This document shows, piece after piece, positions 50,035-58,150 of a DNA stretch of 64,000 nucleotides. The notes under the pieces are model-generated. The model did no database searches and was not told the DNA's origin. It saw only the letters and a list, made by a program, of their open reading frames with translations. This stretch comes from Deltaproteobacteria bacterium (GTDB lineage Bacteria > Desulfobacterota > Syntrophorhabdia > Syntrophorhabdales > Syntrophorhabdaceae): NCBI GenBank assembly GCA_022711595.1, contig JAKLET010000009.1:1-64000 (forward strand). The letters run 5' to 3'. Every line of letters starts with the position of its first letter. The first letter of the stretch is position 1. The position numbers and the translations under genes were made by a program.

Positions 50035-51878
50035 TGTCTAAGGTGAATGATCCAGTGGCTGAAAAGAAACTGAGCAGGAAAGAACTCGGGAAATACACCG
50101 CCCTTATAAAGAATGGAGATAATTTCGAGAAGGAAAAAGCGATCGATGCCCTTGTGGCTTTCGGCGGCAGGGAGGTCGTGGAAAGCATAATACCTATTCT
50201 CCAGGAAAAGAACACTCCTGCCAGGATGGCCGTACTTGATGTTCTCAAGAAGATCGGCAGCGATCATATCGACGGTATCATTGGAATGCTCAGCGACGAA
50301 AATGAGGACATCAGGGTATACGCCTGTGAAGTCCTTTCCTTTTTGAGCGACAAGCGCTCCGTTCCGCACATTGTGAAGAAGGTGTACGAAGATACTGATA
50401 ATGTGCGCAATGCGGCCTGTATGGCCCTCGGGGAGTTCGATGATGACGAGGCCGTGAACGCCCTGCTCGATGCCCTCAAGGACGAAGAGTGGATAGCATT
50501 CTCGGCCATTCTCAGCCTGGGGAGGACGAAGAGCCCAAAGGCGGTCCCAAAGCTTATTGAGTTTTTCAGGACAAGCGGAGAAGAGCTTTCAAGCGCAGCC
50601 TGTGAAGTCCTTATCGAATACGGTGACAACGCCGTCCTCGACGAGGTGTTCGATGTGCTAAAGGGATGGGACAGGCAGAAGAGGAGCATCTATCTCAAGA
50701 TCATCCTTGAAATAGGCAGCGAGGAGATCTTTGGCAGGCTTATGGAAAAGATCGGTGACGAGCTTTACGAACACCTCCTTTATACTGTGGGCAAAAGCAG
50801 GCAGCAATCGCTTGATGCCATCCGGATGTTGACGAATTTCAGGACGCGTGAAACCTGTGATGCCATCCTGGGGGTCCTGAAAGGGATGGAGCCCGATGAC
50901 GAGAGGTATGAGGAGGTGCTGGAGCTTTTCGCGTCCCTCAGCGATGTGTGGTCTAAAAATATTGCGGAATACATGTCCCTTGATGAGACGGGTCTTTTTC
51001 CCTTCATCAGGGCCTGTACGATGACGGGCGTCAGGATAAAGGAAACAATGCTTCTCGACCGGTTCCTGAGCGCCTCCGTCGATGTGAAACGGGAGATCAT
51101 CATGAACGCTCCGTCCATAGTCGACGGCACCGGTGCGATCATAATAAAGGAAGCCATCAGGGACACCGACGGCCATATCAAGGGTTTTGCTGTCGAGGCC
51201 GCTGGAAACCTGGGCCTTAAGGATCTCAGGGAAGACATCATGGACATACTGAAGAAGGATTTCCATGATGTAAGGGTCAAAGCGCTCAAGACGCTCATCC
51301 GTCTCGACCCCGGCACCGCAATGGTACTGGTTGAGAAATTCGTAGATAAAGGAACTGCGGACGACAAAAAGGTCTATCTTGCCTCAACGGGGCTCATAGA
51401 AGGCGGGAAGAACCTGCCCTTCATTGTAAAGCTGCTCAAGGATGAAGATGAGGGGGTGCGCAGGAGCACGATAGGTATCATAGGAAATTTCATGGACGAC
51501 GAACGGTACGTTGAACTCCTCCAGAAGATACTCATGGACGACGATATACCCCACGAAGTCCTCAAGGTAGTGAAAGACAAGAGGCTCAGCAGGTTCAAGG
51601 ACAGGCTTGTATCGATCTTCGAAGACAAGGCCAGGGAGATGTGGACAAGGTATTATGCGCTTTCAGCCCTTGGTTCATTCGAAGACCCCGGACTTTTCGA
51701 TATCTTTCAGAAGGGACTTGACGATGAGAACGGGCTTATTGTCATAGGGTGCATCCGCGCGCTGGCGGACTTGAACGACATGCGGGCAATGCAATTCATC
51801 CGGCCCTTTATGGATAATTCCAACGACGACATAAGATCGGCGGCCGAGATGGTGATCAGTAAAATGGAAAGCATTTAG
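50031..51878 (+). CDS. HEAT-repeat protein in the chemotaxis operon
   Basis: This 615-residue soluble protein is built almost wholly of HEAT-type helical pairs, for example VESIIPILQEKNTPARMAVL, DIRVYACEVLSFLSDKRSVP and VRNAACMALGEFDDDEAVNA. The repeats are clear in residues 40-200 and 385-610 and less regular between. There is no enzyme motif or membrane segment. HEAT arrays act as protein-binding scaffolds. It overlaps cheB and is followed after 9 nt by cheR, so it should be made with the adaptation enzymes and may hold CheB, CheR or the receptor array. Confidence 0.88.
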   Translation: MMSKVNDPVAEKKLSRKELGKYTALIKNGDNFEKEKAIDALVAFGGREVVESIIPILQEKNTPARMAVLDVLKKIGSDHIDGIIGMLSDENEDIRVYACEVLSFLSDKRSVPHIVKKVYEDTDNVRNAACMALGEFDDDEAVNALLDALKDEEWIAFSAILSLGRTKSPKAVPKLIEFFRTSGEELSSAACEVLIEYGDNAVLDEVFDVLKGWDRQKRSIYLKIILEIGSEEIFGRLMEKIGDELYEHLLYTVGKSRQQSLDAIRMLTNFRTRETCDAILGVLKGMEPDDERYEEVLELFASLSDVWSKNIAEYMSLDETGLFPFIRACTMTGVRIKETMLLDRFLSASVDVKREIIMNAPSIVDGTGAIIIKEAIRDTDGHIKGFAVEAAGNLGLKDLREDIMDILKKDFHDVRVKALKTLIRLDPGTAMVLVEKFVDKGTADDKKVYLASTGLIEGGKNLPFIVKLLKDEDEGVRRSTIGIIGNFMDDERYVELLQKILMDDDIPHEVLKVVKDKRLSRFKDRLVSIFEDKAREMWTRYYALSALGSFEDPGLFDIFQKGLDDENGLIVIGCIRALADLNDMRAMQFIRPFMDNSNDDIRSAAEMVISKMESI

Positions 51879-51887
51879 GGTATTGTC

Positions 51888-52712
51888 ATGACCAAAGAAG
51901 AATTTACCGTCCTGAGAGATTTCATCTATGAGAAAACGGGTATATACTTCGCAGAAACAAAGACCTATCTGCTTGAAAGCAGGCTGACCAACAGACTGAA
52001 CGAACTCGGCCTGAGCTCTTTCGAGGATTACTATTACCATCTCAAGTATGGAGCCGACAAGGCAAAGAATGAACTGGCCAACCTTTTCGACGTGGTAACG
52101 ACCAACGAAACAAGCTTTTTCAGAAATCCTCCCCAGCTCGACGCATTCAAGATATTGCTGCAGAAGGCATATCTGAACGGCAACAGTTCGGTGCCCCCCA
52201 TACGGATATGGAGCGCCGCATGCTCGACCGGTGAGGAGCCTTATACCCTTGCGATCATGATCATGGAGATGATGGAGGCCGGCAGGGTCAATATCCCTTT
52301 CACCATAGTTGCCACCGATATCAGCACCAAGGTCCTCGAATCGGCGCGCAAGGGTGTCTTCAGCCAGTACAGCGTGCGCAATACCGATGAGATCATAAAG
52401 AAAAAGTATTTTACAGAAGAGAGCAATGTGTATAAGCTAAAGGATACCGTAAAAAAGAACGTAAAGATCGATTTCATGAATCTCATGGACGATAATGCAT
52501 ATAAACTGTACCGGCAGATGGATTTTATCTTCTGCAGGAATGTACTCATCTACTTTGACGAGAAGATGAAAAAGAAGGTAGTCGACCATCTTTACGAATG
52601 CCTCAAACCCAAGGGTTTCCTTACGATCGGCCACGCTGAATCGCTCCACAATATTTCACGAGCCTTCAAACCCCTGGTATTTCCGGGCACTATCGCATAT
52701 CAAAAAGGGTGA
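51888..52712 (+). CDS. cheR: Chemoreceptor methyltransferase CheR
   Basis: This 274-residue protein has an N-terminal helical domain and a SAM-binding domain with TTNETSFFRNP, WSAACSTGEEPYTLA, TDISTKVLESAR and FIFCRNVLIYF. It methylates receptor glutamates. No pentapeptide-binding beta-subdomain insertion stands out by eye. cheY follows after 3 nt. Confidence 0.96.
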   Translation: MTKEEFTVLRDFIYEKTGIYFAETKTYLLESRLTNRLNELGLSSFEDYYYHLKYGADKAKNELANLFDVVTTNETSFFRNPPQLDAFKILLQKAYLNGNSSVPPIRIWSAACSTGEEPYTLAIMIMEMMEAGRVNIPFTIVATDISTKVLESARKGVFSQYSVRNTDEIIKKKYFTEESNVYKLKDTVKKNVKIDFMNLMDDNAYKLYRQMDFIFCRNVLIYFDEKMKKKVVDHLYECLKPKGFLTIGHAESLHNISRAFKPLVFPGTIAYQKG

Positions 52713-52715
52713 GCA

Positions 52716-53099
52716 ATGAAGACCATACTTATCGTAGATGACTCCGCAACGATCAGAAAACTGCTTGCATATATCCTGAAAAGGAAGAATTATGTGATCG
52801 CCGAGGCGGAAGACGGGATCGATGCCATGGAAAAACTGGGTCACGTTCAGGTCGATCTCGTGATCGTGGACCTCAACATGCCCAATATGGACGGCATCGA
52901 GTTTGTAAGGAACCTGAGGGACAATTATTATTACATGGACACGCCCGTGATCATGCTGACGACCACGAAAGACGACAAGCTGAAGAAAGATGCCTTTGAC
53001 GCCGGTGTCAACATGTTCCTTAATAAACCGGTTCAACCGAATTTTTTGCTGTACAAAGTAGAGAGCCTTATACAGGACGAGGAGGAAATCAATGGATGA
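52716..53099 (+). CDS. cheY: Chemotaxis response regulator CheY
   Basis: This is a 127-residue single receiver domain with DDS (8-10), phospho-acceptor Asp52 in VDLNMPNMDG, LTTTK and the conserved Lys near residue 107 (FLNKPVQ). It should bind the EIDALL motif of FliM. The length and solitary domain fit CheY; with cheA overlapping by 8 nt, it is the direct output partner. Confidence 0.93.
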   Translation: MKTILIVDDSATIRKLLAYILKRKNYVIAEAEDGIDAMEKLGHVQVDLVIVDLNMPNMDGIEFVRNLRDNYYYMDTPVIMLTTTKDDKLKKDAFDAGVNMFLNKPVQPNFLLYKVESLIQDEEEING

Positions 53100-54936
53100 T
53101 CAGGCCCTTCAAAGAGACGAGATGCAGGAGATCATCGATGAGTTCATAGTAGAATCAAGTGAGCTCATGGACAATGTCATTCAGGACATTGTTGTCATCG
53201 AACAGAGCCACGATGAAGAGGTGGTGAACAGCATTTTCCGGGCCGTTCATACCATAAAGGGGACTTCGAGCTTTTTGGGGTTCAACACTCTTTCACAGCT
53301 TGCTCACAAGGGCGAAGACGTCCTCGGTCAGATCCGCAAGGGCGAGATGTCGACGAGCCAGGAGGTGGCGGACATCCTTCTTGAGTCTTTTGACCTGATG
53401 AAACTCATGATAGAGGACATCCGTGAACACGGGAGCGAGCAGCAGGACGCCTCTGTTGTCATCGGTAAACTGATGGGTCTTCTTGACCCCTCACAGAAGC
53501 CCGCCCCGCAGCCTGAGGAAAAGAAAAAGATCGGGGAGATCCTCATTGAAGAGAACATTATCACAAAGAGCGAGCTCGACGAGGTCCTCAAGAAACAGGA
53601 AACGGAGAAGGACAAAAAGGTTGGCGAGATCATCCTTGAAGAGAAATATATCACCGAAACCCAGCTCAACAAGATCCTGGTTAAGCAGAAGACCCCGAAA
53701 ATGGAGGAGCAGAGCATCAGGATCGACGTCAAGAAGCTCGACGATCTCATGAATCTCGTAGGGGAGCTTGTCCTCGGAAAGAACAGGCTCATTCTGGTCA
53801 ACAGCATGGCAAGGAAAGGCGATGACAGCGAGAATGTCTTCGATAACCTCGCCGATATAACGAACTACATCGAGGTGATCACCAACGAGCTTCAGTTGTC
53901 CGTCATGAGGGCCCGCCTTGTGCCTGTGAGCAAGGTTTTCAACAAGATACCGAGAATGGTGAGAGACCTCTGTTCGGAATTCAAGAAGGACATAGAGCTC
54001 AAGGTGGAAGGCGAGGAAACGGAGCTTGACAGGTCGCTCATCGAGGCACTCCATGATCCTCTCATACATATAATAAGAAATTCCGTCGATCACGGCGTGG
54101 AACTTCCCGCCGACCGCACTGCCAAAGGAAAACCGCCAAAGGGGCTTCTTTCGATCAGGGCATACAACGAAGGGAACCACGTTATCATCGAGATATACGA
54201 TGACGGCAAGGGTATCAACATCCAGGCCGTCAAGGACAAGGTCAAGGAAAAAGGGCTGATGACAGAGGCGGAACTGGCGAGCCTTTCACAGAAAGAGGCC
54301 ATGAACCTTGTTTTCATCCCCGGCCTTTCCACGGCGCAGAAACTCAGCAGCGTTTCCGGCCGCGGTGTCGGGATGGACGTGGTAAAGACAAACATTGAAA
54401 AGATGAACGGACAGGCCTACATTGATTCCGAGGAAGGTAAGTGGACAAAGCTCACCATCAAGCTCCCGCTGACCCTTGCGATCATGAGGGCGCTCATAGT
54501 GAAGGTGCGGGAAGAGCTCTTTGCCATTCCCCTCAATACCGTTACCGAGCTTGTCAAGCTTCGCGAAGGTCTCATCAAGACCGTCGACAAGAATGAGGTC
54601 CTTGTGCTGCGCAACACGGTCATTCCCATCGTCGACCTCAGAAAGGCCTTTCTTTTCAAGGGAGAAGAGGACAACAGCGGTTATATCGTGATATGCAATA
54701 TCGGTGACAAGATAATAGGCATCAAGGTGCATTCGGTCATAGGCCAGGAAGAGGTGGTCATCAAACCTCTCGGCGAGTTCCTGAAGGACATCAAGGGGAT
54801 CAGCGGGGCCACCATCAGGGGCGACGGCAAGGTGATCCTTATCCTCGATATCCCTTCGGTGATCATAAACTACGCGAATAATAAAAAACTTCATTTGCAG
54901 GCCCAGCCCCAGATGCAGGCGGGAGCAATGAACTAA
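53092..54936 (+). CDS. cheA: Chemotaxis histidine kinase CheA with MshEN-like insert
   Basis: This 614-residue protein has P1 (phospho-accepting His53 in AVHTIKGTSSFLG), then an unusual region at 146-199, then P3 (IRIDVKKLDDLMNLVGELVL), P4 (HIIRNSVDHGVE, DDGKGIN, SGRGVGMDVV) and P5 (MRALIVKVREELFAIPL). The 146-199 region holds two copies of a 24-residue pattern, K-[IV]-G-E-I-x7-I-T-x3-L-x3-L-x2-Q, in place of a CheY-binding P2 domain. This pattern is that of MshEN/T2SSE_N domains. CheA starts the phosphorelay to CheY and CheB. cheW is not in this operon but 1.5 kb away. Confidence 0.95.
   Translation: MDDQALQRDEMQEIIDEFIVESSELMDNVIQDIVVIEQSHDEEVVNSIFRAVHTIKGTSSFLGFNTLSQLAHKGEDVLGQIRKGEMSTSQEVADILLESFDLMKLMIEDIREHGSEQQDASVVIGKLMGLLDPSQKPAPQPEEKKKIGEILIEENIITKSELDEVLKKQETEKDKKVGEIILEEKYITETQLNKILVKQKTPKMEEQSIRIDVKKLDDLMNLVGELVLGKNRLILVNSMARKGDDSENVFDNLADITNYIEVITNELQLSVMRARLVPVSKVFNKIPRMVRDLCSEFKKDIELKVEGEETELDRSLIEALHDPLIHIIRNSVDHGVELPADRTAKGKPPKGLLSIRAYNEGNHVIIEIYDDGKGINIQAVKDKVKEKGLMTEAELASLSQKEAMNLVFIPGLSTAQKLSSVSGRGVGMDVVKTNIEKMNGQAYIDSEEGKWTKLTIKLPLTLAIMRALIVKVREELFAIPLNTVTELVKLREGLIKTVDKNEVLVLRNTVIPIVDLRKAFLFKGEEDNSGYIVICNIGDKIIGIKVHSVIGQEEVVIKPLGEFLKDIKGISGATIRGDGKVILILDIPSVIINYANNKKLHLQAQPQMQAGAMN
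53527..53688 (+). other. Two MshEN-like 24-residue motifs within cheA
   Basis: Residues 146-169 and 176-199 each fit x-[ILV]-G-x2-[ILV]2-x3-[ILVY]-[ILV]-x4-L-x3-L-x2-Q, with a 6-residue spacer. MshEN domains bind c-di-GMP with two such motifs and a 5-residue spacer. Here Arg1 is Lys and Gly10 is Asn or Lys. Confidence 0.6.
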
Positions 54937-54959
54937 AAAAGCAGGTCACGGACGGAAAG

Positions 54960-55028
54960 ATATATCCTGTTTGTTCGGTTTGTCAGGTTTCTTCAGTTTC
55001 TCCGGTCAGCAAAACCAAACAAACAGGT
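54960..55028. repeat. Family B repeat tract between cheA and the EAL/HDOD gene
   Basis: CCTGTTTGTTCGGTTTGTCAGG and TTTCTTCAGTTTCTCCGG face AACCAAACAAACAGG; the ends can pair (CCTGTTTGTT with AACAAACAGG). The genes on both sides converge here, so it may act as a weak two-way terminator. Confidence 0.5.
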
Positions 55029-56303
55029 TCACTGGCTGTTCATCGTTTCGTACTCGATAATTGCATTATTTTCGATGAGGTAAAGATCATCTGCGGAGAT
55101 GTTGATCTTTTTAAGGAGATCGTTCATCTCATCAGAGCGTTCCCCTTCAAGATTTTCAATGATGGAAACAAGATTTCCCAGGAGTCCGTCCCGATGAAGG
55201 AGCGCCTCCTGTATCTCTTCGGAGAGGTTGAAATCCTTCAGGATATTATCGAGCGGCACCTGGAAGAGGGCGTCGATGAGTGAAAGGACGCCTGTGATGA
55301 ATGCCTTGTCGGCTGCCCCCGTTTCGTTGGCGATGCGCTTCATGAGGAGTTCCATGATCCTGCCGCGTATGACGGCCCTCTCGAAAAGGGGCGCCGATCT
55401 GGTGTCGTACCCTTCGCCGGCAAAGAGAAGGAGGGTGACCCACTTCTGGAGGTTCCGGTATCCGAGCAGGGTGATCGATTGCCCGATGGAGGTTATCTTC
55501 TGAGGTGTGTAAAAGGACGCCGAGTTCATGAACTGCAGCAGCTTGATGTTCAGCTCAGGATTCTGCCTGAAGAGGCCTTCAATAACAAAGAACTCCTCCT
55601 CACGCGCCAGGAGCCTTGAGAGCTCAAGGAGAACGATCTGCGCGGGTGAAATTGACTTTCCGGAAATGAGAGCCGGTTTCGCAAAAAAGTACCCCTGGAA
55701 ATAGTCGAAGCCGAGATCAAAACAGGTCTGGAAATCTTCCTGGGTTTCCACCTTTTCCGCAAGCAGCTTAAGATTGTGCCTCTTCAGCTTCTTCACGAGA
55801 TCGGGCAATGCCTCCATGTCGGTGCCCATGAGGTCGACCTTCACATAGGAGGCTATATTAAGCATGTTCTCGATAGAACTGTCATAGGCAACGAGATCAT
55901 CAAGGGCGAAGTGATAACCGATGCCGCGTGTTTTTTTACACAGATCGACCACGCTGTCATCGATCCTGACGGTTTCCAGCAGTTCCAGAATTATCGATCT
56001 GTTCGGTAAAAGTTCTATTATGCCGCTTTCGAGCACCTTATCATCCACGTTGATAAAGCCCATCTTATCGCCGATCAGTCTGTTTATGCCGATATTATTG
56101 AGGGCGTTGACCATGACGCTGGCCGTCGCCCGTACGTTGTCGGTCACGTTGGCACCGTTCGTGCTGCCGCTGCGAAAGAGCAGTTCGTAGCCGAAGATCT
56201 TTTTGAGCCTGTTGAGGATAGGCTGTCTGCCTATGTGGACCTGCCTTTGCTCTTCGGAGACGCTCTGTTGGCCTGTTTTTCCATTACCAGTTGTTATTGT
56301 CAT
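55029..56303 (-). CDS. Degenerate EAL plus HDOD protein (YuxH/CdgJ-like)
   Basis: This 424-residue protein has an EAL-type domain (about 22-225) and an HDOD domain (about 225-400). The EAL part reads HIGRQPILNR, GYELLFRSG (ELL for EAL), FALDDLVAYDSS (where active enzymes have DDFGTG), VKVDLMG, AEKVET and FQGYFFAKP. It is therefore probably not an active c-di-GMP phosphodiesterase. Such proteins (YuxH, CdgJ) influence motility in several bacteria. It is transcribed from a sigma-28-like promoter divergent from that of cheW, which ties it to the flagellar regulon. Confidence 0.9.
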   Translation of the reverse strand: MTITTGNGKTGQQSVSEEQRQVHIGRQPILNRLKKIFGYELLFRSGSTNGANVTDNVRATASVMVNALNNIGINRLIGDKMGFINVDDKVLESGIIELLPNRSIILELLETVRIDDSVVDLCKKTRGIGYHFALDDLVAYDSSIENMLNIASYVKVDLMGTDMEALPDLVKKLKRHNLKLLAEKVETQEDFQTCFDLGFDYFQGYFFAKPALISGKSISPAQIVLLELSRLLAREEEFFVIEGLFRQNPELNIKLLQFMNSASFYTPQKITSIGQSITLLGYRNLQKWVTLLLFAGEGYDTRSAPLFERAVIRGRIMELLMKRIANETGAADKAFITGVLSLIDALFQVPLDNILKDFNLSEEIQEALLHRDGLLGNLVSIIENLEGERSDEMNDLLKKINISADDLYLIENNAIIEYETMNSQ

Positions 56304-56332
56304 ATCAGGTCGTCATTATGCCTTTACATAAT

Positions 56333-56359
56333 TTATCGGTTATAGTATTCATTTATTAA
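56333..56359 (-). promoter_or_regulatory. Sigma-28-like promoter of the EAL/HDOD gene
   Basis: On the minus strand TTAA, 15 nt, ACCGATAA; the -10 matches 7 of 8. It ends 29 nt before the ATG and is back to back with the cheW promoter. Confidence 0.6.
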
Positions 56360-56380
56360 GAGGGTGGAAGCAGGAATTAT

Positions 56381-56407
56381 TTAAGCTCCGACGGTAATTT
56401 CCGATTA
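56381..56407 (+). promoter_or_regulatory. Sigma-28-like promoter of cheW
   Basis: TTAAGCTC, 11 nt, TCCGATTA; 11 of 16 positions match the FliA consensus. GAGGAGGA and ATG 56430 follow. Confidence 0.55.
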
Positions 56408-56429
56408 TATTCGAGAGGAGGATGACTGA

Positions 56430-56897
56430 ATGAACGATGGAGCCATTCTGCAGCTTGTTACGTTTAAACTTGGAACTGAGGAATTCGGTGTGGATATCCT
56501 GAAGGTTCAGGAGATCAACAAGATGATGAACATCACGAAGATCCCCAATGCGCCGGCCTTTATTGAGGGTGTCATAAATCTCAGGGGAAAGATCATCCCG
56601 ATAGTCGATCTCAGGAAACGCCTTGGTTTCAAGGAGCAGCCTTATGATAAATCCACCCGGATAATCGTTGTGGAGCTGGAAGGCCTGGTGCTCGGTTTTA
56701 TTGTTGATTCCGTGTCAGAGGTATTGAGAATCCCGGAGAACACGATAGAACCGCCGCCGTCCATGGTAGCGGGCATAGAATCTGAATACATAGAAGGTGT
56801 GGGCAAGCTCGATGACAGGCTACTTATTCTCCTTGAACTTAAAAAGGTGTTTTCGTCTCCCGAGAGAAAGGACATTGAGAGCATCGAACTGAACTAA
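56430..56897 (+). CDS. cheW: Chemotaxis coupling protein CheW
   Basis: This 155-residue protein has the CheW fold with LVTFKLGTEEFGVDILKVQEI, FIEGVINLRGKIIPIVDLRKRL and IVDSVSEVLRIPENTIEPPP. It links chemoreceptors to CheA P5. AGAGGAGGATG precedes the ATG. It stands apart from the cheA operon with its own sigma-28-like promoter. No chemoreceptor gene is in the window. Confidence 0.96.
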   Translation: MNDGAILQLVTFKLGTEEFGVDILKVQEINKMMNITKIPNAPAFIEGVINLRGKIIPIVDLRKRLGFKEQPYDKSTRIIVVELEGLVLGFIVDSVSEVLRIPENTIEPPPSMVAGIESEYIEGVGKLDDRLLILLELKKVFSSPERKDIESIELN

Positions 56898-56913
56898 GCA
56901 TCATGGATATTTT

Positions 56914-57132
56914 ATGGACCAGTCTTTTGACGTAAATCTTTTGAGGAATGTGCAGGCGGCCGACAGCAAATCGTCGGTGGCGAAGGAATTCGCTGGTTTG
57001 CGCAAAAAACGTGAAAAGAACCGGGAAAAACGGCATGCCCAGCAATCTTATCCGCAGAAGGGGACGAAAGGCTACAAGAATGAACCTGCCGAAAGCGGCG
57101 AGGAACGTGAGCACATCGATATAACCATATAA
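56914..57132 (+). CDS. Small charged protein after cheW, function unknown
   Basis: This 72-residue protein begins DQSFDVNLLRNVQAADSKSS, has a Lys/Arg/Glu-rich middle (KKREKNREKRHAQQ) and an acidic end (SGEEREHIDITI). There is no signal peptide or membrane segment. It lies 16 nt after cheW in the same direction and base use looks coding, but no ribosome binding site is clear. A role in the motility system is only suggested by position. Confidence 0.55.
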   Translation: MDQSFDVNLLRNVQAADSKSSVAKEFAGLRKKREKNREKRHAQQSYPQKGTKGYKNEPAESGEEREHIDITI

Positions 57133-57192
57133 AGACAGGTCATGGACAATAGGTGATAGGTTTTTTTGTTTTTTCGCTGAAAAAAATTCCTC

Positions 57193-57211
57193 GTGGGAAA
57201 AAATTTCCCAC
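57193..57211. promoter_or_regulatory. Palindrome upstream of flgF (candidate activator site)
   Basis: GTGGGAAAAAATTTCCCAC has perfect 8-bp arms around AAA and shares TGGGAAA-3nt-TTTCCCA with the palindrome upstream of fliK. It is centred about 184 bp before the -24 element. A weaker copy may lie at 57178-57190. Confidence 0.6.
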
Positions 57212-57213
57212 TC

Positions 57214-57370
57214 TCAGGGCCGTTTCAGCCGTTCCAACCGTCTCAACTGCTTAAGCCGTTCAAACGGTTGGAACCCTTCCTTACATTCAAACATTCAAAC
57301 ATTCAAACATTCAAGCCGTTCAAGCCGCCTTTATCTTTTACCGTTCAAGCTGTTCAAGCATTCAAGCGGT
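57214..57370. repeat. Family C repeat tract before flgF
   Basis: Degenerate words GTTCAAACGGTTGG, ACATTCAAACATTCAAAC (four 8-bp units near 57282-57312), AAGCCGTTCAAGCCG and GTTCAAGCTGTTCAAGC fill the spacer. Family A words (GGTCATGGACAATAGGTG) lie at 57137-57160. The tract ends 15 nt before the sigma-54 promoter. Confidence 0.6.
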
Positions 57371-57384
57371 TGCAACTGTCTTTA

Positions 57385-57399
57385 TGGCATATGTATTGC
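57385..57399 (+). promoter_or_regulatory. Sigma-54 promoter of flgF
   Basis: TGGCAT, 5 nt, TTGC with correct -24/-12 spacing. The C at 57399 is 14 nt before ATG 57413, so the mRNA should start about two bases before the start codon. Confidence 0.85.
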
Positions 57400-57412
57400 A
57401 CTACTTCCGGCC

Positions 57413-58141
57413 ATGAGCTTTTATCTGACAGTCGCCGGAAAATACATCAACGAAAAAAGACTGGACATGATCTCGAACAACGTGGCAAACGCCCTGACCG
57501 CGGGCTTCAAGGCCTCTCGACCGGTGTTCAGTGTCACCACGACTGCCGAAGACCAGACGGGGCGCCAGACCCAGTTAAAGAATGCCTATGTCAACCTTTC
57601 CGACACCTATATCGATTTTTCTGACGCATCAATCGTCGAAAGCGGAGCAACCCTGGACATGGCCATCCTTGGCAATGGTTTTTTCGTTGTCTCAACCGAT
57701 GAAGGCATGAAGTACACCCGAAACGGGCAATTCATGCTCGACAAAAGCGGACGCCTGGTGACCATGAGCGGTGAACCGGTCATGGGCAAGGGCGGAGAGA
57801 TCACGATCAATGTTTCGGACGGCAAGGAGATCATGATCGAGAACGACGGCTCCATCTTTCTTGGAAAGGACCTCGTTGACACGGTCAAGGTGGTCGAGTT
57901 CAAGAACATGAAGAACATGAAGCCCACCGGGAAGGGATACTTTACGAACTCAGGCAACGAGGCCGAGGAAACGCCAAAGGTGTACACCATCCGCCAGGGC
58001 TCTTTCGAAACCTCGAATGTGAATATTGTCCAGGAGATGGTGGAGTTGATCCATACCATGCGGGCTTATGAATGCTACACAAAAATCGACCAGATGCTTT
58101 CTGATGTCAACGGCAAGCTCGTTGAACTGACGAAATTTTAG
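57413..58141 (+). CDS. flgF: Flagellar rod protein FlgF
   Basis: This 242-residue protein opens with YLTVAGKYINEKRLDMISNN then VANALTAGFKAS, the rod-family N-terminus, and ends with SNVNIVQEMVELIHTMRAYE. The start cannot be moved downstream without losing the rod signature, and there is no ribosome binding site, so translation must begin almost at the mRNA 5' end. It forms part of the distal-proximal rod junction. flgG follows after 9 nt. Confidence 0.93.
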   Translation: MSFYLTVAGKYINEKRLDMISNNVANALTAGFKASRPVFSVTTTAEDQTGRQTQLKNAYVNLSDTYIDFSDASIVESGATLDMAILGNGFFVVSTDEGMKYTRNGQFMLDKSGRLVTMSGEPVMGKGGEITINVSDGKEIMIENDGSIFLGKDLVDTVKVVEFKNMKNMKPTGKGYFTNSGNEAEETPKVYTIRQGSFETSNVNIVQEMVELIHTMRAYECYTKIDQMLSDVNGKLVELTKF

Positions 58142-58150
58142 GAGGAACCC

